Source: Desulfobulbus sp.
GTDB taxonomy: Bacteria > Pseudomonadota > Gammaproteobacteria > Burkholderiales > Rhodocyclaceae
Assembly: GCA_009782025.1 (NCBI GenBank)
Contig: WQUQ01000180.1
Location: 1-11,853 of the forward strand
DNA: 11,853 nt
Direction of reading: 5' to 3'
Under the pieces are notes generated by a model. It searched no databases. It was not told the origin of the DNA and was given only the letters and a program-made list of their open reading frames with translations. Below are positions 1-8,029 of the stretch, piece by piece; positions within the stretch are counted from its first letter, which is position 1, and each line of letters begins with the position of its first letter. A program made the translations under genes and the position numbers.

Positions 1-56
1 AATCGGAAGTGTGAATTTATGGTGGCTGTCGTTTAAGGAAACGGTATTGACCCTAG

Positions 57-80
57 CCCTCCCCCGCAAGCAGGGGAGGG
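57..80. repeat. GC-rich palindromic intergenic repeat (left hairpin)
   Basis: CCCTCCCC at 57-64 pairs with GGGGAGGG at 73-80. A short inner GC/GC pair flanks an AA tip, with one C-A mismatch between the two stems. It is the first of two similar hairpins downstream of parB. C/G-tract palindromes of this kind are dispersed in many proteobacterial genomes. There is no U-tract on either strand, so a simple intrinsic terminator is not supported, although it could mark the 3' end of the par operon transcript. Confidence 0.6.
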
Positions 81-89
81 AACAAAGCC

Positions 90-113
90 CCTTCCCCCGC
101 CTGCGGGGGAAGG
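90..113. repeat. GC-rich palindromic intergenic repeat (right hairpin)
   Basis: CCTTCCCCCGC (90-100) and GCGGGGGAAGG (103-113) form a perfect 11-bp stem with a 2-nt CT tip. It is followed by TTGGGATGGGGGGG, a tail common behind repeats of this type. It resembles the hairpin at 57-80 in sequence, so the pair probably belongs to one dispersed repeat family. The rest of 1-165 shows no gene that I can support. The next gene to the left is not visible. Confidence 0.65.
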
Positions 114-165
114 TTGGGATGGGGGGGCGGCGCCAGATTGTGTAAGCATTTGAACCGAACTCGCT

Positions 166-1017
166 CTAGCGCAACCTGCCGAGGATGCCGTCGAGTTGTT
201 CGAGGTCGCCGAATTCGATGGTGATCTTGCCGGCGCCCTTTTTGTTGCTGCGGATGGCCACGGCGGCGCCGATGGTATCGGAGAGTTCTTCTTGCAGGCG
301 CAACAGATCGCGGTCGACCGGCCGGGCCGGCGCTGCTTTTGGCGGATTCAGGATGTTTTGCACCAGCCGCTCGGTGTCGCGCACCGACAGGCCCTTTTCG
401 CCGATGCGCCGGGCCACGGCCGCTTGTTGCGCGGCGGGCAAGGGTAGCAGGGCGCGGGCGTGGCCCATGTCGAGTTGGCCGGCGAGCAGCAGTTCCTGCA
501 CCGGCGCGGAGAGTTGCAAGAGGCGCAGCAGGTTGGAGGCGGCCGGGCGCGAACGGCCGACGGCGTCGGCGGCTTGCTGGTGAGTGAGGCCGAATTCGTC
601 GACCAGGCGTTGCAGCCCTTGCGCTTCTTCGAGCGGGTTGAGGTTTTCGCGCTGGATGTTCTCGATCAGGGCCATCGCCAGCGCCTGTTCGTCGGGAATG
701 GCGCGCACCAGCACCGGTACATCGGCCAGGCCGGCCAGTTGAGCGGCACGCCAGCGGCGTTCGCCGGCGACGATTTCGTAGCGCTCGGCCCCTGGCGTGT
801 TGTCGACGGCGCGCACCAGGATCGGCTGCATGATGCCCTGCGCTTTGATCGAGGCCGCCAGTTCGGCCAGCGAGTCCTGATCCATCCGCGTGCGCGGCTG
901 GTATTTACCGGGGCGCAGGCGTTCGACCGGCAGGTCGCGCTGTTCGTCGCCCTGCGCCTTGTCGTTGCCAGCAAGCAGCGCGTCGAGGCCGCGGCCGAGT
1001 CCTTTCATTTTTATCAT
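166..1017 (-). CDS. parB: Chromosome-partitioning protein ParB (Spo0J family)
   Basis: A 283-residue ParB, the usual length for chromosomal members. The N-terminus KGLGRGLDALL is the classic ParA-interaction motif. The CTP/arginine-patch motif GERRWRA lies at residues 85-91 and ENIQREN at 119-125. A helix-turn-helix around 144-167 (LTHQQAADAVGRS and on) recognises parS, and a short C-terminal dimerisation segment ends the protein. ParB loads on parS near the origin as a CTP-dependent clamp and stimulates ParA ATPase to segregate replicated origins. Its ATG overlaps the parA stop as ATGA. A second in-frame ATG three codons later (MKGLGRG) could be the true start. It is the last gene of the mnmG-rsmG-parA-parB operon. 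I saw no consensus parS in the window, but parS sites often lie elsewhere. Confidence 0.96.
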   Translation of the reverse strand: MIKMKGLGRGLDALLAGNDKAQGDEQRDLPVERLRPGKYQPRTRMDQDSLAELAASIKAQGIMQPILVRAVDNTPGAERYEIVAGERRWRAAQLAGLADVPVLVRAIPDEQALAMALIENIQRENLNPLEEAQGLQRLVDEFGLTHQQAADAVGRSRPAASNLLRLLQLSAPVQELLLAGQLDMGHARALLPLPAAQQAAVARRIGEKGLSVRDTERLVQNILNPPKAAPARPVDRDLLRLQEELSDTIGAAVAIRSNKKGAGKITIEFGDLEQLDGILGRLR

Positions 1018-1775
1018 GGGGCGGCCCTTTCGAGAATTTCCCTGGCCAGGGCGCTGTAGGCTTGCGCACCTCTGGAGCTTTTATCAAAAGCGATGACCGG
1101 CTTGCCGTAGGAGGGCGCTTCGGCCAGCCGCACATTGCGCGGCACGATGGTCTGGTAGACCTTGTTGCCGAAATGGCTTTCCAGTTCGTTCGAGACTTGT
1201 TGCGTCAGCGTGCTCTGGCTGTTGACCATGGTGCGCAACAGACCTTCGATTTCCAGCCGCGAGTTGAGATGAGCGCGCACTTTGCGTAGCGTCTCGACCA
1301 GATCGGACAAGCCTTCCAGCGCGTAGTACTCGCACTGCATGGGAATCAGCACTGAATCGGCGGCAACCAGGGCGTTGACGGTCAGCATGTTGAGCGCCGG
1401 CGGGCAGTCGATGAGCATGAAATCGTAGCGGTCGCGGTTGTTCTGTAGCGCGTTTTTCAGGCGGTATTCGCGCTGTTCGAGGTCGATCAGTTCGACCTCG
1501 GCTCCGGCCAGTTCGCGGTTGGCGGGCAGGATGTCGAAAGCGAAATCGGTGTGCAGGCAAACCTCGTTCAATGAGGCGGCGCCGATCAGCAACTGGTAAA
1601 CCGTGGGCAGCGCCTCCTTCTTGGTGATGCCCGAGCCGGTGGTGGCGTTGCCTTGCGGGTCCATGTCGATGAGCAGCACGCGCTGGCCCTCGGCGGCCAG
1701 CGAGGCGGCCAGGTTGACGGCGGTGGTCGTCTTGCCGACGCCGCCTTTCTGGTTGGTGATGGCGAGTACCCTCAT
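1014..1775 (-). CDS. parA: Chromosome-partitioning ATPase ParA (Soj, MinD/ParA superfamily)
   Basis: A 253-residue small ParA lacking the N-terminal DNA-binding domain of plasmid type Ia ParAs, so it is of the chromosomal Soj class. The deviant Walker A motif KGGVGKTT is at residues 10-17, with the signature lysine K10. The A' segment [13 protein letters not shown] follows at about 33-45 and the Walker B motif [10 protein letters not shown] near the middle. ParA binds DNA nonspecifically as an ATP dimer, and ParB-triggered hydrolysis moves the origins. The start ATG (1775) overlaps the rsmG stop by 4 nt and the stop overlaps the parB start by 4 nt, indicating translational coupling. No anomalies are seen. 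Confidence 0.97.
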   Translation of the reverse strand: MRVLAITNQKGGVGKTTTAVNLAASLAAEGQRVLLIDMDPQGNATTGSGITKKEALPTVYQLLIGAASLNEVCLHTDFAFDILPANRELAGAEVELIDLEQREYRLKNALQNNRDRYDFMLIDCPPALNMLTVNALVAADSVLIPMQCEYYALEGLSDLVETLRKVRAHLNSRLEIEGLLRTMVNSQSTLTQQVSNELESHFGNKVYQTIVPRNVRLAEAPSYGKPVIAFDKSSRGAQAYSALAREILERAAP

Positions 1776-2392
1776 TGATTCGCTTTCAGGATGACTAAAT
1801 GGCGTTCGGCGTTCTTCAACCCCGGTACATGCAGCGGCAGAACCGCCTCGACGGCGATGTCGGCCGGCAGGGCGGCGATTTCGCCATCCGGGCGAATGCC
1901 TTTCATGGCCAGCCAGCGGCCGCCCGGGGCGAGCAGGTGGCGGGTCAGATCGACGAAAGACTTGAGCTCGGCAAAGGCGCGCGACGTGATCTGCGCATAC
2001 TGACCGCGCAGATCCTCGACGCGGGTATGGCGGGCGACGACGTTTTTCAGCCGGAGTTCGATGGCGACCTGTTGCAGGAAACTGACTTTCTTCTGCACCG
2101 CGTCGACCACACCCACGATCAGTTCCGGCCTGGCAATGGCCAGCGGTATACCGGGCAGGCCACCGCCGCTACCGACATCGAGCAACGGGCCGGTGCCGAC
2201 CCGCGGCAGGATGGCCAGCGAATCGAGCAGGTGATAGGAAACCGCCATCGCCGGATCACTCAGCGCCGTCAGGTTGTAAGTCCGGTTCCACTTCAGCAGC
2301 AGGTCGCGGAAGGCGAGCAACTGCTGCTGCGCCGTAGCGGGCAGATCGAGGCCGAGGGCGGCCAGGCCGGCGGACAGGTGGTTCGCGTTCAT
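1772..2392 (-). CDS. rsmG: 16S rRNA (guanine-N7)-methyltransferase RsmG (GidB)
   Basis: A 206-residue class I methyltransferase, the normal length. The N-terminal motif [13 protein letters not shown] (residues 34-46) and the SAM-binding loop [14 protein letters not shown] (70-83) are diagnostic. They are followed by [14 protein letters not shown] (96-109), the adenosine-ribose binding strand and helix of this family. RsmG adds N7-methyl to G527 (E. coli numbering) in the 530 loop of 16S rRNA; loss of the enzyme gives low-level streptomycin resistance in several bacteria. It sits between mnmG and parA with ATGA overlaps on both sides. Confidence 0.97.
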   Translation of the reverse strand: MNANHLSAGLAALGLDLPATAQQQLLAFRDLLLKWNRTYNLTALSDPAMAVSYHLLDSLAILPRVGTGPLLDVGSGGGLPGIPLAIARPELIVGVVDAVQKKVSFLQQVAIELRLKNVVARHTRVEDLRGQYAQITSRAFAELKSFVDLTRHLLAPGGRWLAMKGIRPDGEIAALPADIAVEAVLPLHVPGLKNAERHLVILKANQ

Positions 2393-4287
2393 GCCGCCAG
2401 CGACAGCTTGCAGCGTTTCAGGTGGATCAGCAGCAGGGAAATCGCCGCTGGCGTGACGCCCTGAATGCGCGAAGCCTGGCCGATGGTCTGCGGCTGGTGC
2501 AAACCCAGCTTCTGCCTGACCTCGTTGGATAGGCCAGCCACCGCGCCGTAGTCGAGATCAGCCGGCAGCGTCGTGTTCTCGTAACTGGCGGCGCGGGCCA
2601 CCTCCTCGCTCTGGCGGTCGATGTAGCCCTGGTATTTGGCTGAAATCTCCAGTTGCTCGATGACCAGCGGGTCGTTCTCGGCGGGATGTTCGGCATCAAC
2701 CGCGCCGGGCAAGGTCATCAGGCTGGCGTAGGCGACTTCCGGCCGGCGCAGCAACTCGAACAGGGTGTACTCGCGCTCGATGGTCTTGCCGAGCACGCGC
2801 CGGCAATCGTCGGCGGGCGTGACTTTGGGATTGACCCAGGTCGATTTGAGCCGTTCCTGCTCGGCGGCGATGGCGTCGCGCTTCACGCAGAAGGCTGCCC
2901 AACGCGAATCATCGACCAGGCCGAGCGAGCGGCCCTGCTCGGTCAGGCGCAAATCGGCATTGTCCTCGCGCAGCGACAGGCGGTATTCGGCGCGGCTGGT
3001 GAACATCCGGTAGGGATCGGAGACGCCGCGCGTAATCAGGTCGTCGACCAGCACGCCGAGATAGGCTTCGTTGCGCCTCGGGCACCAACCCGCCTCGCCG
3101 CGCCCGTGGCGGGCGGCGTTGATGCCGGCGAGCAGGCCCTGCGCCGCCGCCTCTTCATAGCCGGTGGTGCCGTTGATCTGGCCGGCGAAAAACAGGCCGC
3201 TGATCTGCCTGGTTTCCAGCGTGTCCTTCAGGGCGCGCGGATCGTAAAAATCGTATTCGATGGCGTAGCCGGGGCGCAGGATGTGACAGTTTTCCAGGCC
3301 GCGAATCGAGCGCACCAGCGCCAACTGGATGTCGAAAGGCAGGCTGGTGGAGATGCCGTTCGGGTAGATTTCGCGGGTGTGCAGCCCTTCCGGTTCGAGA
3401 AAGACGTTGTGGCTGTCCTTGTCGGCGAAACGGTGGATCTTGTCCTCGATCGACGGGCAATAGCGCGGGCCGACGCCCTCGATGACGCCGGTGTACAGCG
3501 GCGAGCGGTCGAGGCCGCCGCGGATGATGTCGTGGGTGCGCTCGTTGGTGGCGCTGATCCAGCACGGCAACTGCTGCGGATGTTGGGCGGCGCTGCCGAG
3601 GAAGGAAAACACCGGCAGCGGGTCGTCGGAATGCTGTTCCTCCAGCGCCGAGAAGTCGATGGTCTTGCCGTCCAGGCGCGGCGGCGTGCCGGTTTTGAGC
3701 CGCCCTTGCGGCAGCTTCAGTTCCTTGAACCGGGCGGCCAGCGACACCGAGGGCGGATCGCCCATGCGGCCCCCGGCGGCGCTTTCCAGGCCGACGTGGA
3801 TCTTGCCGTTGAGAAAGGTGCCGGCGGTCAGCACCACGGCCTCGGCCAGGAAGCGGATGCCCAGTTGCGTCACCACGCCAACCGCCCGCTCGCCTTCGAC
3901 GATCAGATCGTCGCAAGCCTGGGCGAACAGGGTCAGATTGGGCTGATTTTCCAGGCGCGTGCGGATCGCCTGCCGGTACAGCGCGCGGTCGGCCTGGGCA
4001 CGGGTGGCGCGCACCGCCGGACCTTTGGAGGCGTTGAGAATGCGAAACTGGATGCCGGCCTCGTCGCTGGCCGCCGCCATCGCGCCGCCCAGCGCATCGA
4101 CCTCGCGCACCAGATGCCCCTTGCCGATGCCGCCGATGGACGGGTTGCAACTCATCGCCCCGAGCGTGTCGAGGCTGTGCGTCAGCAGCAGCGTGTTCGC
4201 GCCCGCCCGCGCCGCGGCCAGCGCGGCTTCGGTGCCGGCATGGCCGCCGCCGACGACGATGACAGCGAAACGGGTGGGATAAAGCAT
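2389..4287 (-). CDS. mnmG: tRNA uridine-5-carboxymethylaminomethyl(34) synthase subunit MnmG (GidA)
   Basis: A 632-residue FAD protein of typical length. The Rossmann FAD motif [12 protein letters not shown] starts at about residue 11. The family signature [14 protein letters not shown] is at 46-59 with Cys47, and the second signature [11 protein letters not shown] (273-283) carries Cys277, the same number as the E. coli catalytic cysteine. A C-terminal helical domain ends in an [18 protein letters not shown] segment. With MnmE it installs cmnm5 on U34 of tRNAs reading NNA/NNG codons. The chosen ATG gives the canonical start [18 protein letters not shown], but no Shine-Dalgarno sequence is visible before it. 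It is the first gene of the operon, and a weak promoter candidate lies at 4322-4350. Confidence 0.98.
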   Translation of the reverse strand: MLYPTRFAVIVVGGGHAGTEAALAAARAGANTLLLTHSLDTLGAMSCNPSIGGIGKGHLVREVDALGGAMAAASDEAGIQFRILNASKGPAVRATRAQADRALYRQAIRTRLENQPNLTLFAQACDDLIVEGERAVGVVTQLGIRFLAEAVVLTAGTFLNGKIHVGLESAAGGRMGDPPSVSLAARFKELKLPQGRLKTGTPPRLDGKTIDFSALEEQHSDDPLPVFSFLGSAAQHPQQLPCWISATNERTHDIIRGGLDRSPLYTGVIEGVGPRYCPSIEDKIHRFADKDSHNVFLEPEGLHTREIYPNGISTSLPFDIQLALVRSIRGLENCHILRPGYAIEYDFYDPRALKDTLETRQISGLFFAGQINGTTGYEEAAAQGLLAGINAARHGRGEAGWCPRRNEAYLGVLVDDLITRGVSDPYRMFTSRAEYRLSLREDNADLRLTEQGRSLGLVDDSRWAAFCVKRDAIAAEQERLKSTWVNPKVTPADDCRRVLGKTIEREYTLFELLRRPEVAYASLMTLPGAVDAEHPAENDPLVIEQLEISAKYQGYIDRQSEEVARAASYENTTLPADLDYGAVAGLSNEVRQKLGLHQPQTIGQASRIQGVTPAAISLLLIHLKRCKLSLAA

Positions 4288-4321
4288 CGGGGATGGTATT
4301 GCGGCGCGGAAACGACCGCGA

Positions 4322-4350
4322 ATTTTACGTCAGGGCGCTGAAAATACGAA
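4322..4350 (-). promoter_or_regulatory. Candidate sigma70 promoter for the mnmG operon
   Basis: On the minus strand, TTCGTA (4350-4345) and TAAAAT (4327-4322) are separated by 17 nt. The -10 is good and the -35 matches only about half the consensus. It would place transcription start roughly 25-30 nt before the mnmG ATG. No other strong pair was seen in this short upstream region. Confidence 0.35.
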
Positions 4351-4372
4351 GTTTTTGCCTTGTCTTGCACTT

Positions 4373-4391
4373 GTTGCCGCCAGCCGGCAAC
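4373..4391. other. Small inverted repeat in the divergent mnmG / FecR-protein intergenic region
   Basis: GTTGCCG (4373-4379) and CGGCAAC (4385-4391) form a perfect 7-bp stem with a CCAGC loop. It lies in the 217-bp divergent region, between the mnmG promoter candidate and the FecR-type gene. It could be an operator or a leader hairpin, and no function can be assigned from sequence alone. Confidence 0.35.
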
Positions 4392-4504
4392 ATCCTGAAA
4401 CGACTTGCCATGGATTGCCGGTAGTTCGCCGACCGGACTCGTGCGTTAATCCGCCTACGGATCGCGGCCCGCGCCGCCGGTCGACCTGCTCAAGAGGATC
4501 AAAA

Positions 4505-6502
4505 ATGCTCAACTCATCCCGTTCGGCCCTCGGCCGTTTCTTGCTGGCCTTGGCCCTGTGCCTGTCCCTGCCGCTGGCGGCGCAGACCGAGAGCGGGCCG
4601 GTGGCCGACCCGCCGGGCCGCGTCGGTCGCCTCGGCCAGATCGAGGGCGAGGTCACCTTCCGTCCGCAGCGCGAGGCGACCGCCGACCCGGCCACCGCCA
4701 ACTGGCCGTTGAGCAGCGGCGCGGTACTGGAAACCGGAGCGGATGGCCGGGCCGAAGCCTGGATCGGTTCCATCGCCCTGCGCCTGGGCCAGGCCAGCCG
4801 GCTCGAATTCACCGCCCTCGACGACCGTCAGGCGCTGCTCGACCTGACTGCCGGCCGCTTCGCGCTCAGCGTCATGGATGCCGAACAGGTCGCCGATCTG
4901 CGGCTGCGCTCGCCCGACGGCCAAGTCCGGTTCACCGCCGCCGGGCGCTATCGCCTCGACGTTCTGGCCGACCGCAGCGAGTTGACCGTTTTCGCCGGCA
5001 GCGCCAGCATCGAGCACGATGGCGGTAACACCCAACTGGCCGCCGGCAAGCGGGCCACGCTGTTCGCCGACGGCAACCTGCGCATCGACGAGGCCGGGCG
5101 GCCCGATGCCTTCGACCGCTGGGTCGCCGAGCGCGAGAACGCCACCGTCGCCAGCGCCGCCCGCAGCCACGTTTCGCCCGGCATGACCGGCTTTCAGGAT
5201 CTCGATACTTACGGCGACTGGAACAACAATTCCGATTACGGCGCGGTCTGGTTTCCGCGCGCCGTCGCCAGCGACTGGGCGCCCTACCGTTTCGGCCGCT
5301 GGGCCTGGATCGCCCCCTGGGGCTGGACCTGGATCGACGCCGCGCCGTGGGGCTTCGCCCCCTTCCACTACGGCCGCTGGGTGATGCTTGGCGGCCGCTG
5401 GGCCTGGGTGCCGGGCCAGCGCAGCATCCGGCCGGTGTATGCCCCGGCGCTCGTAGCCTGGATCGGCAATCCCGGCTGGAGCGTCAGCTTCGGCTTCGGC
5501 GCGGCGCCGGCCGTTGGCTGGTTCCCGCTGGCCCCGCGTGAAGTTTTCGTGCCGTATTTCCGCTTCAGTCCCGCTTTCATCTGGCGTCTCAATATCGCCC
5601 ATGTTCATGATGTCACCATCATCGAGCGCGCCGTTCGTGGCGGGCCGCCGCCGCGCTTCGCCTTCCGCGACAGCCCGCAGGCGGTGACCGTGATACCGGC
5701 GCAAAAATTGCGCGAAGGACGGCCGATCGGCGCCCGCGATTTCCAGCGCATCGAGCGCCGTGACCTGGAACGGGCGCCGGCAAGCGCCGGCCGCGACTGG
5801 CTGGCGCCCACCGCCGAGGCCCGCCGACCGTGGGCCGAAGCCAGACCGGGGCAGCCCGGCGCTCCTGGTCTGGCCGGGCCGAGCGGGCGGCCGGGGCCGG
5901 AACGCCGTGATGACATCCGGTCATCGCCAGCCCCCTTCGCCGCAGCGCCGAATCGCCGCGACGGGCCGGCAGCGGCCTTGACCCCGCGCCAGCCGTGGAC
6001 CGGCAACCGGCAGCCGGAACCGATGCCGCCCCGCGAGTCGCGCGATATGCCGCATCCCGCGGCCACAGCGGGCGCTCGCCAATCGCCCGCGACGCCCGCG
6101 CAAGCGCCGTATCCAGCGCCGTCGCAGCGCATGGAGCGCGGCGACCGTCCGGCGCCGCCATCGGCTAATCTGCCTGGGGCACCGACACCGGCCATCCGGC
6201 GCGATGATGCCTTCCAGCGGCCGGCGGCCGGGATGCCGAATGCGCAGCCATCGCGCCCCCAGCCCGCGCCGGAAATGCGTCCATCGCGGGAAATCATGCG
6301 GCCGGCGCCGCAGCCGGACGAAGGCCGGAGTTTTCGCCGGGCCGAGCCGGAAGCGCCGCGGCCGGCCATGCGCGGGCCGGAAGTCAGCCGGGACAGAGAG
6401 CGCGGCAGCCGTGAGCAGAGCGACAGCAGCGACCGCCCGGGTCGCGGCGACCCGAGCGGCGGCGGCCGGGGCGGCGAGCGCGGATCGCGCTGGGACCGGT
6501 GA
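4505..6502 (+). CDS. Exported FecR-domain / DUF6600-type protein with Trp-rich core and Pro/Arg-rich tail
   Basis: A 665-residue exported protein of unknown function. Residues 1-26 form a signal peptide (RFLLALALCLSLPLAA, likely cut before QTES). Residues about 40-187 resemble the FecR beta-rich domain (GQIEGEVTFRP, later LTVFAGSASIEH and AAGKRATLF). Residues about 237-375 match DUF6600-type sequence, with a Trp/Gly-rich core in which YRFGRWAWIAPWGWTW (261-276) is echoed by FHYGRWVMLGGRWAWV (287-302). From about 420 to the end the protein is low-complexity Pro/Arg/Ala, probably disordered, ending in a basic Arg/Gly-rich stretch. The start at 4505 is preferred over an in-frame ATG at 4355 because it begins the signal peptide and follows AGAGGA at 4493-4498. 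No sigma/anti-sigma partner is adjacent, so a role like FecR proper is doubtful; a periplasmic or envelope role is inferred. Confidence 0.8.
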   Translation: MLNSSRSALGRFLLALALCLSLPLAAQTESGPVADPPGRVGRLGQIEGEVTFRPQREATADPATANWPLSSGAVLETGADGRAEAWIGSIALRLGQASRLEFTALDDRQALLDLTAGRFALSVMDAEQVADLRLRSPDGQVRFTAAGRYRLDVLADRSELTVFAGSASIEHDGGNTQLAAGKRATLFADGNLRIDEAGRPDAFDRWVAERENATVASAARSHVSPGMTGFQDLDTYGDWNNNSDYGAVWFPRAVASDWAPYRFGRWAWIAPWGWTWIDAAPWGFAPFHYGRWVMLGGRWAWVPGQRSIRPVYAPALVAWIGNPGWSVSFGFGAAPAVGWFPLAPREVFVPYFRFSPAFIWRLNIAHVHDVTIIERAVRGGPPPRFAFRDSPQAVTVIPAQKLREGRPIGARDFQRIERRDLERAPASAGRDWLAPTAEARRPWAEARPGQPGAPGLAGPSGRPGPERRDDIRSSPAPFAAAPNRRDGPAAALTPRQPWTGNRQPEPMPPRESRDMPHPAATAGARQSPATPAQAPYPAPSQRMERGDRPAPPSANLPGAPTPAIRRDDAFQRPAAGMPNAQPSRPQPAPEMRPSREIMRPAPQPDEGRSFRRAEPEAPRPAMRGPEVSRDRERGSREQSDSSDRPGRGDPSGGGRGGERGSRWDR

Positions 6503-6510
6503 CCACGGCG

Positions 6511-6629
6511 CAAGCGAGAAGCCCGGCCTTCAGGCCGGGGTCAAGCGAGCCATGCGTGATTTCGGTGCCGGAGGCACCCCAAACTCGTGGCGAGGAAGCT
6601 CCGGGCTTCAGCCCGGAGTGACTCACGAG
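6511..6629. repeat. REP-like palindrome cluster between the FecR-type gene and ribE
   Basis: Two related hairpins with invariant TTCA loops are present. The first has stem CCCGGCC/GGCCGGG at 6522-6539, and the second CTCCGGGC/GCCCGGAG at 6599-6618. Both sit in a shared unit beginning GCGAG(G)AAGC and ending in GT, with compensatory base changes between copies. Between them lies a third hairpin, GGTGCC-GGA-GGCACC (6564-6578). The second hairpin is nested in CTCGTG/CACGAG (6584-6589 and 6624-6629). CAAGCGAG occurs on both sides of the first hairpin (6511-6518 and 6542-6549). This is typical of REP/BIME-type intergenic elements; it may also attenuate read-through into ribE. Confidence 0.7.
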
Positions 6630-6674
6630 CGTGCTAAAGTTGGCCCTTTCCCTTCACAGACAACGGGTTCAGTC

Positions 6675-7268
6675 ATGTTCTCAGGAATCATCGCGGCGGT
6701 CGGCCGCATTACTCACCTGACCTCGCGCGAGGCCGGATTTCGCCTGCATGTCGACGCCGGCGCGCTCGGCCTCGACGATGTCGTCCTCGGCGATTCCATC
6801 GCCCACAACGGCGTTTGCCTGACCGTCGTCGGCAAGGAAGGCAATCAATTCATGGTCGACGTCTCGCCGGAAACCCTGTCCTGTACCGTCGGCCTCGACG
6901 CGCCGGGGCCGGTCAATCTGGAAAAGGCGCTGCGCCTCAACGACGTCATCGGCGGCCACCTGGTCTCCGGCCATGTGGACGGCGTCGGCGAGGTGCTGCG
7001 CTTCGATCCGGTCGGCGACAACCGCCTGCTGGAAATTCTGGCGCCCGAAGGACTCGCCCGCTACATCGCACGCAAGGGGTCGATCACCGTCGACGGCGTC
7101 AGCCTGACCACCAACGACGTCAACGGCCCGATCTTCACCATCAACCTGATACCGCACACGCTGGAAAACACCACGCTGCACCGGCTGACGCCAGGGGCAC
7201 GGGTCAATCTCGAAGTCGACCTGATCGCCCGCTATGTCGAGCGCATGCTCAACGCCAGCCCAGGCTAG
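6675..7268 (+). CDS. ribE: Riboflavin synthase, alpha chain
   Basis: A 197-residue protein with the two tandem lumazine-binding domains of riboflavin synthase (about 1-97 and 98-190). The internal duplication is visible: MFSGIIAAVG and HNGVCLTVV (44-52) in the first half correspond to HLVSGHVDGVG (95-105) and DGVSLT (140-145) in the second. The enzyme dismutates two 6,7-dimethyl-8-ribityllumazine molecules to riboflavin and the pyrimidinedione in the last step of riboflavin biosynthesis. The start is the ATG of MFSGI, the invariant family N-terminus, although a longer upstream frame is open. The Shine-Dalgarno sequence is weak. It stands apart from other rib genes here, and I see no FMN riboswitch (RFN) in its short upstream region. 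The symbol ribC is used in some genomes. Confidence 0.97.
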   Translation: MFSGIIAAVGRITHLTSREAGFRLHVDAGALGLDDVVLGDSIAHNGVCLTVVGKEGNQFMVDVSPETLSCTVGLDAPGPVNLEKALRLNDVIGGHLVSGHVDGVGEVLRFDPVGDNRLLEILAPEGLARYIARKGSITVDGVSLTTNDVNGPIFTINLIPHTLENTTLHRLTPGARVNLEVDLIARYVERMLNASPG

Positions 7269-7366
7269 CGCGTCACGGGTCACCAGTGACGAAGGAACGG
7301 AGCGGTGTTACGCGGCATCACGGAGTGTTACGGAGTTTTTCTACAGCATCTCCTCCACGGGACGTA

Positions 7367-7382
7367 TACCTAGGGGTAGGTA
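7367..7382. promoter_or_regulatory. Perfect 16-bp inverted repeat, candidate operator of the DUF5610-type gene
   Basis: TACCTA-GGGG-TAGGTA is a perfect 6-bp inverted repeat with a 4-bp spacer, centred about 42 bp before the ATG of the next gene. Arrangements starting TAC and ending GTA resemble the two-heptamer sites of NarL/FixJ (LuxR-type HTH) response regulators, which is inference from shape only. A possible -10 (TATTTT, 7387-7392) follows closely, so the site would overlap the -35 region. Confidence 0.45.
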
Positions 7383-7416
7383 GAACTATTTTGCTCATTC
7401 CCCAAGGAGGCAGATC

Positions 7417-8001
7417 ATGTCCATGTCCATCCAGAATGCCAGCGCCTCGCTTTACGCCGCCAATTCCGCTACCGCCGCCGACAAGGCCGGGCCGCGAAAA
7501 CTGGAGAGCGACGCCAGCATGCCAACCACCGCGGCGGGCATCCATCAGGCCGTGCGGCAATCCGTCAACAGGCAGATTCTACAAGAAATCTCCGCCCGGG
7601 TGACGCTGACGGCGGGCCAACAGTCGCAGACTTTGCTGTATCGCTCGGCCATCGACCGGATCAATGACGAATTGGCGCCGCAAATGGGGCCGAACGCGAT
7701 TCAGAACACGATCTCGGCGGGCGTGGATACGTCACCGGAAGCCACGGCAAATCGCATTCTTTCATTTTCAACCGCATTTTTTGAAAGATACGCCGCGCAA
7801 AATCCGGGCAAAGACCGCAATCAATTGGCAACCGATTTTGTCGCCCTGATTCGCGGCGGTTTTGAAAAAGGCTTCAACGAGGCGAAGAATATCCTCAAGG
7901 GCCTTGGCGTTTTGCAAGGCAGCATCGCCGAGGGCATTCAAAAAACCTGGGATTTGGTGCAAAAGGGTTACGACGATTTTCTGGCGTCAAAACTGAACTG
8001 A
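7417..8001 (+). CDS. DUF5610-type protein of unknown function
   Basis: A 194-residue soluble protein with no signal peptide or membrane segment visible. Residues about 1-40 are low-complexity Ala/Ser, followed by an amphipathic helical stretch. The C-terminal two thirds matches what I recall of the DUF5610 family: SPEATANRILSFSTAFFERY (106-125), then FVALIRGGFEKGFNEAKNIL (141-160), and a terminal GIQKTWDLVQKGYDDF. No enzymatic motif is recognisable. A near-perfect Shine-Dalgarno AAGGAGG (7404-7410) lies 6 nt before the ATG, suggesting strong translation. The second half of the gene is visibly richer in A/T than its neighbours. A 16-bp inverted repeat upstream implies dedicated regulation, and it appears to be a single-gene unit between ribE and ssrA. 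The family assignment is from memory of the motif. Confidence 0.75.
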   Translation: MSMSIQNASASLYAANSATAADKAGPRKLESDASMPTTAAGIHQAVRQSVNRQILQEISARVTLTAGQQSQTLLYRSAIDRINDELAPQMGPNAIQNTISAGVDTSPEATANRILSFSTAFFERYAAQNPGKDRNQLATDFVALIRGGFEKGFNEAKNILKGLGVLQGSIAEGIQKTWDLVQKGYDDFLASKLN

Positions 8002-8029
8002 ATTCGTGAAGTATTGCCTGATTCAGCCC

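Noticed and set aside
1..165. CRISPR-like or tandem repeat array
   Set aside because: There are only two imperfectly similar palindromes without regular spacers.
2653..4341. Long open frame of 562 codons opposite mnmG
   Set aside because: High-GC antisense shadow of a fully convincing MnmG; the protein is low-complexity with no domain.
4355..4504. Extended N-terminus of the FecR-type protein from the ATG at 4355
   Set aside because: It would bury the signal peptide 50 residues in; the ATG at 4505 has a good ribosome-binding site.
6503..6674. FMN riboswitch upstream of ribE
   Set aside because: The conserved RFN sequence blocks are absent; the structure here is a set of REP-like hairpins.
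7271..7340. Terminator after ribE (CGTCAC/GTGACG hairpin and a later T-run)
   Set aside because: The stem is 6 bp with a 9-nt loop and the T-run lies over 40 nt away, so they do not form one intrinsic terminator.
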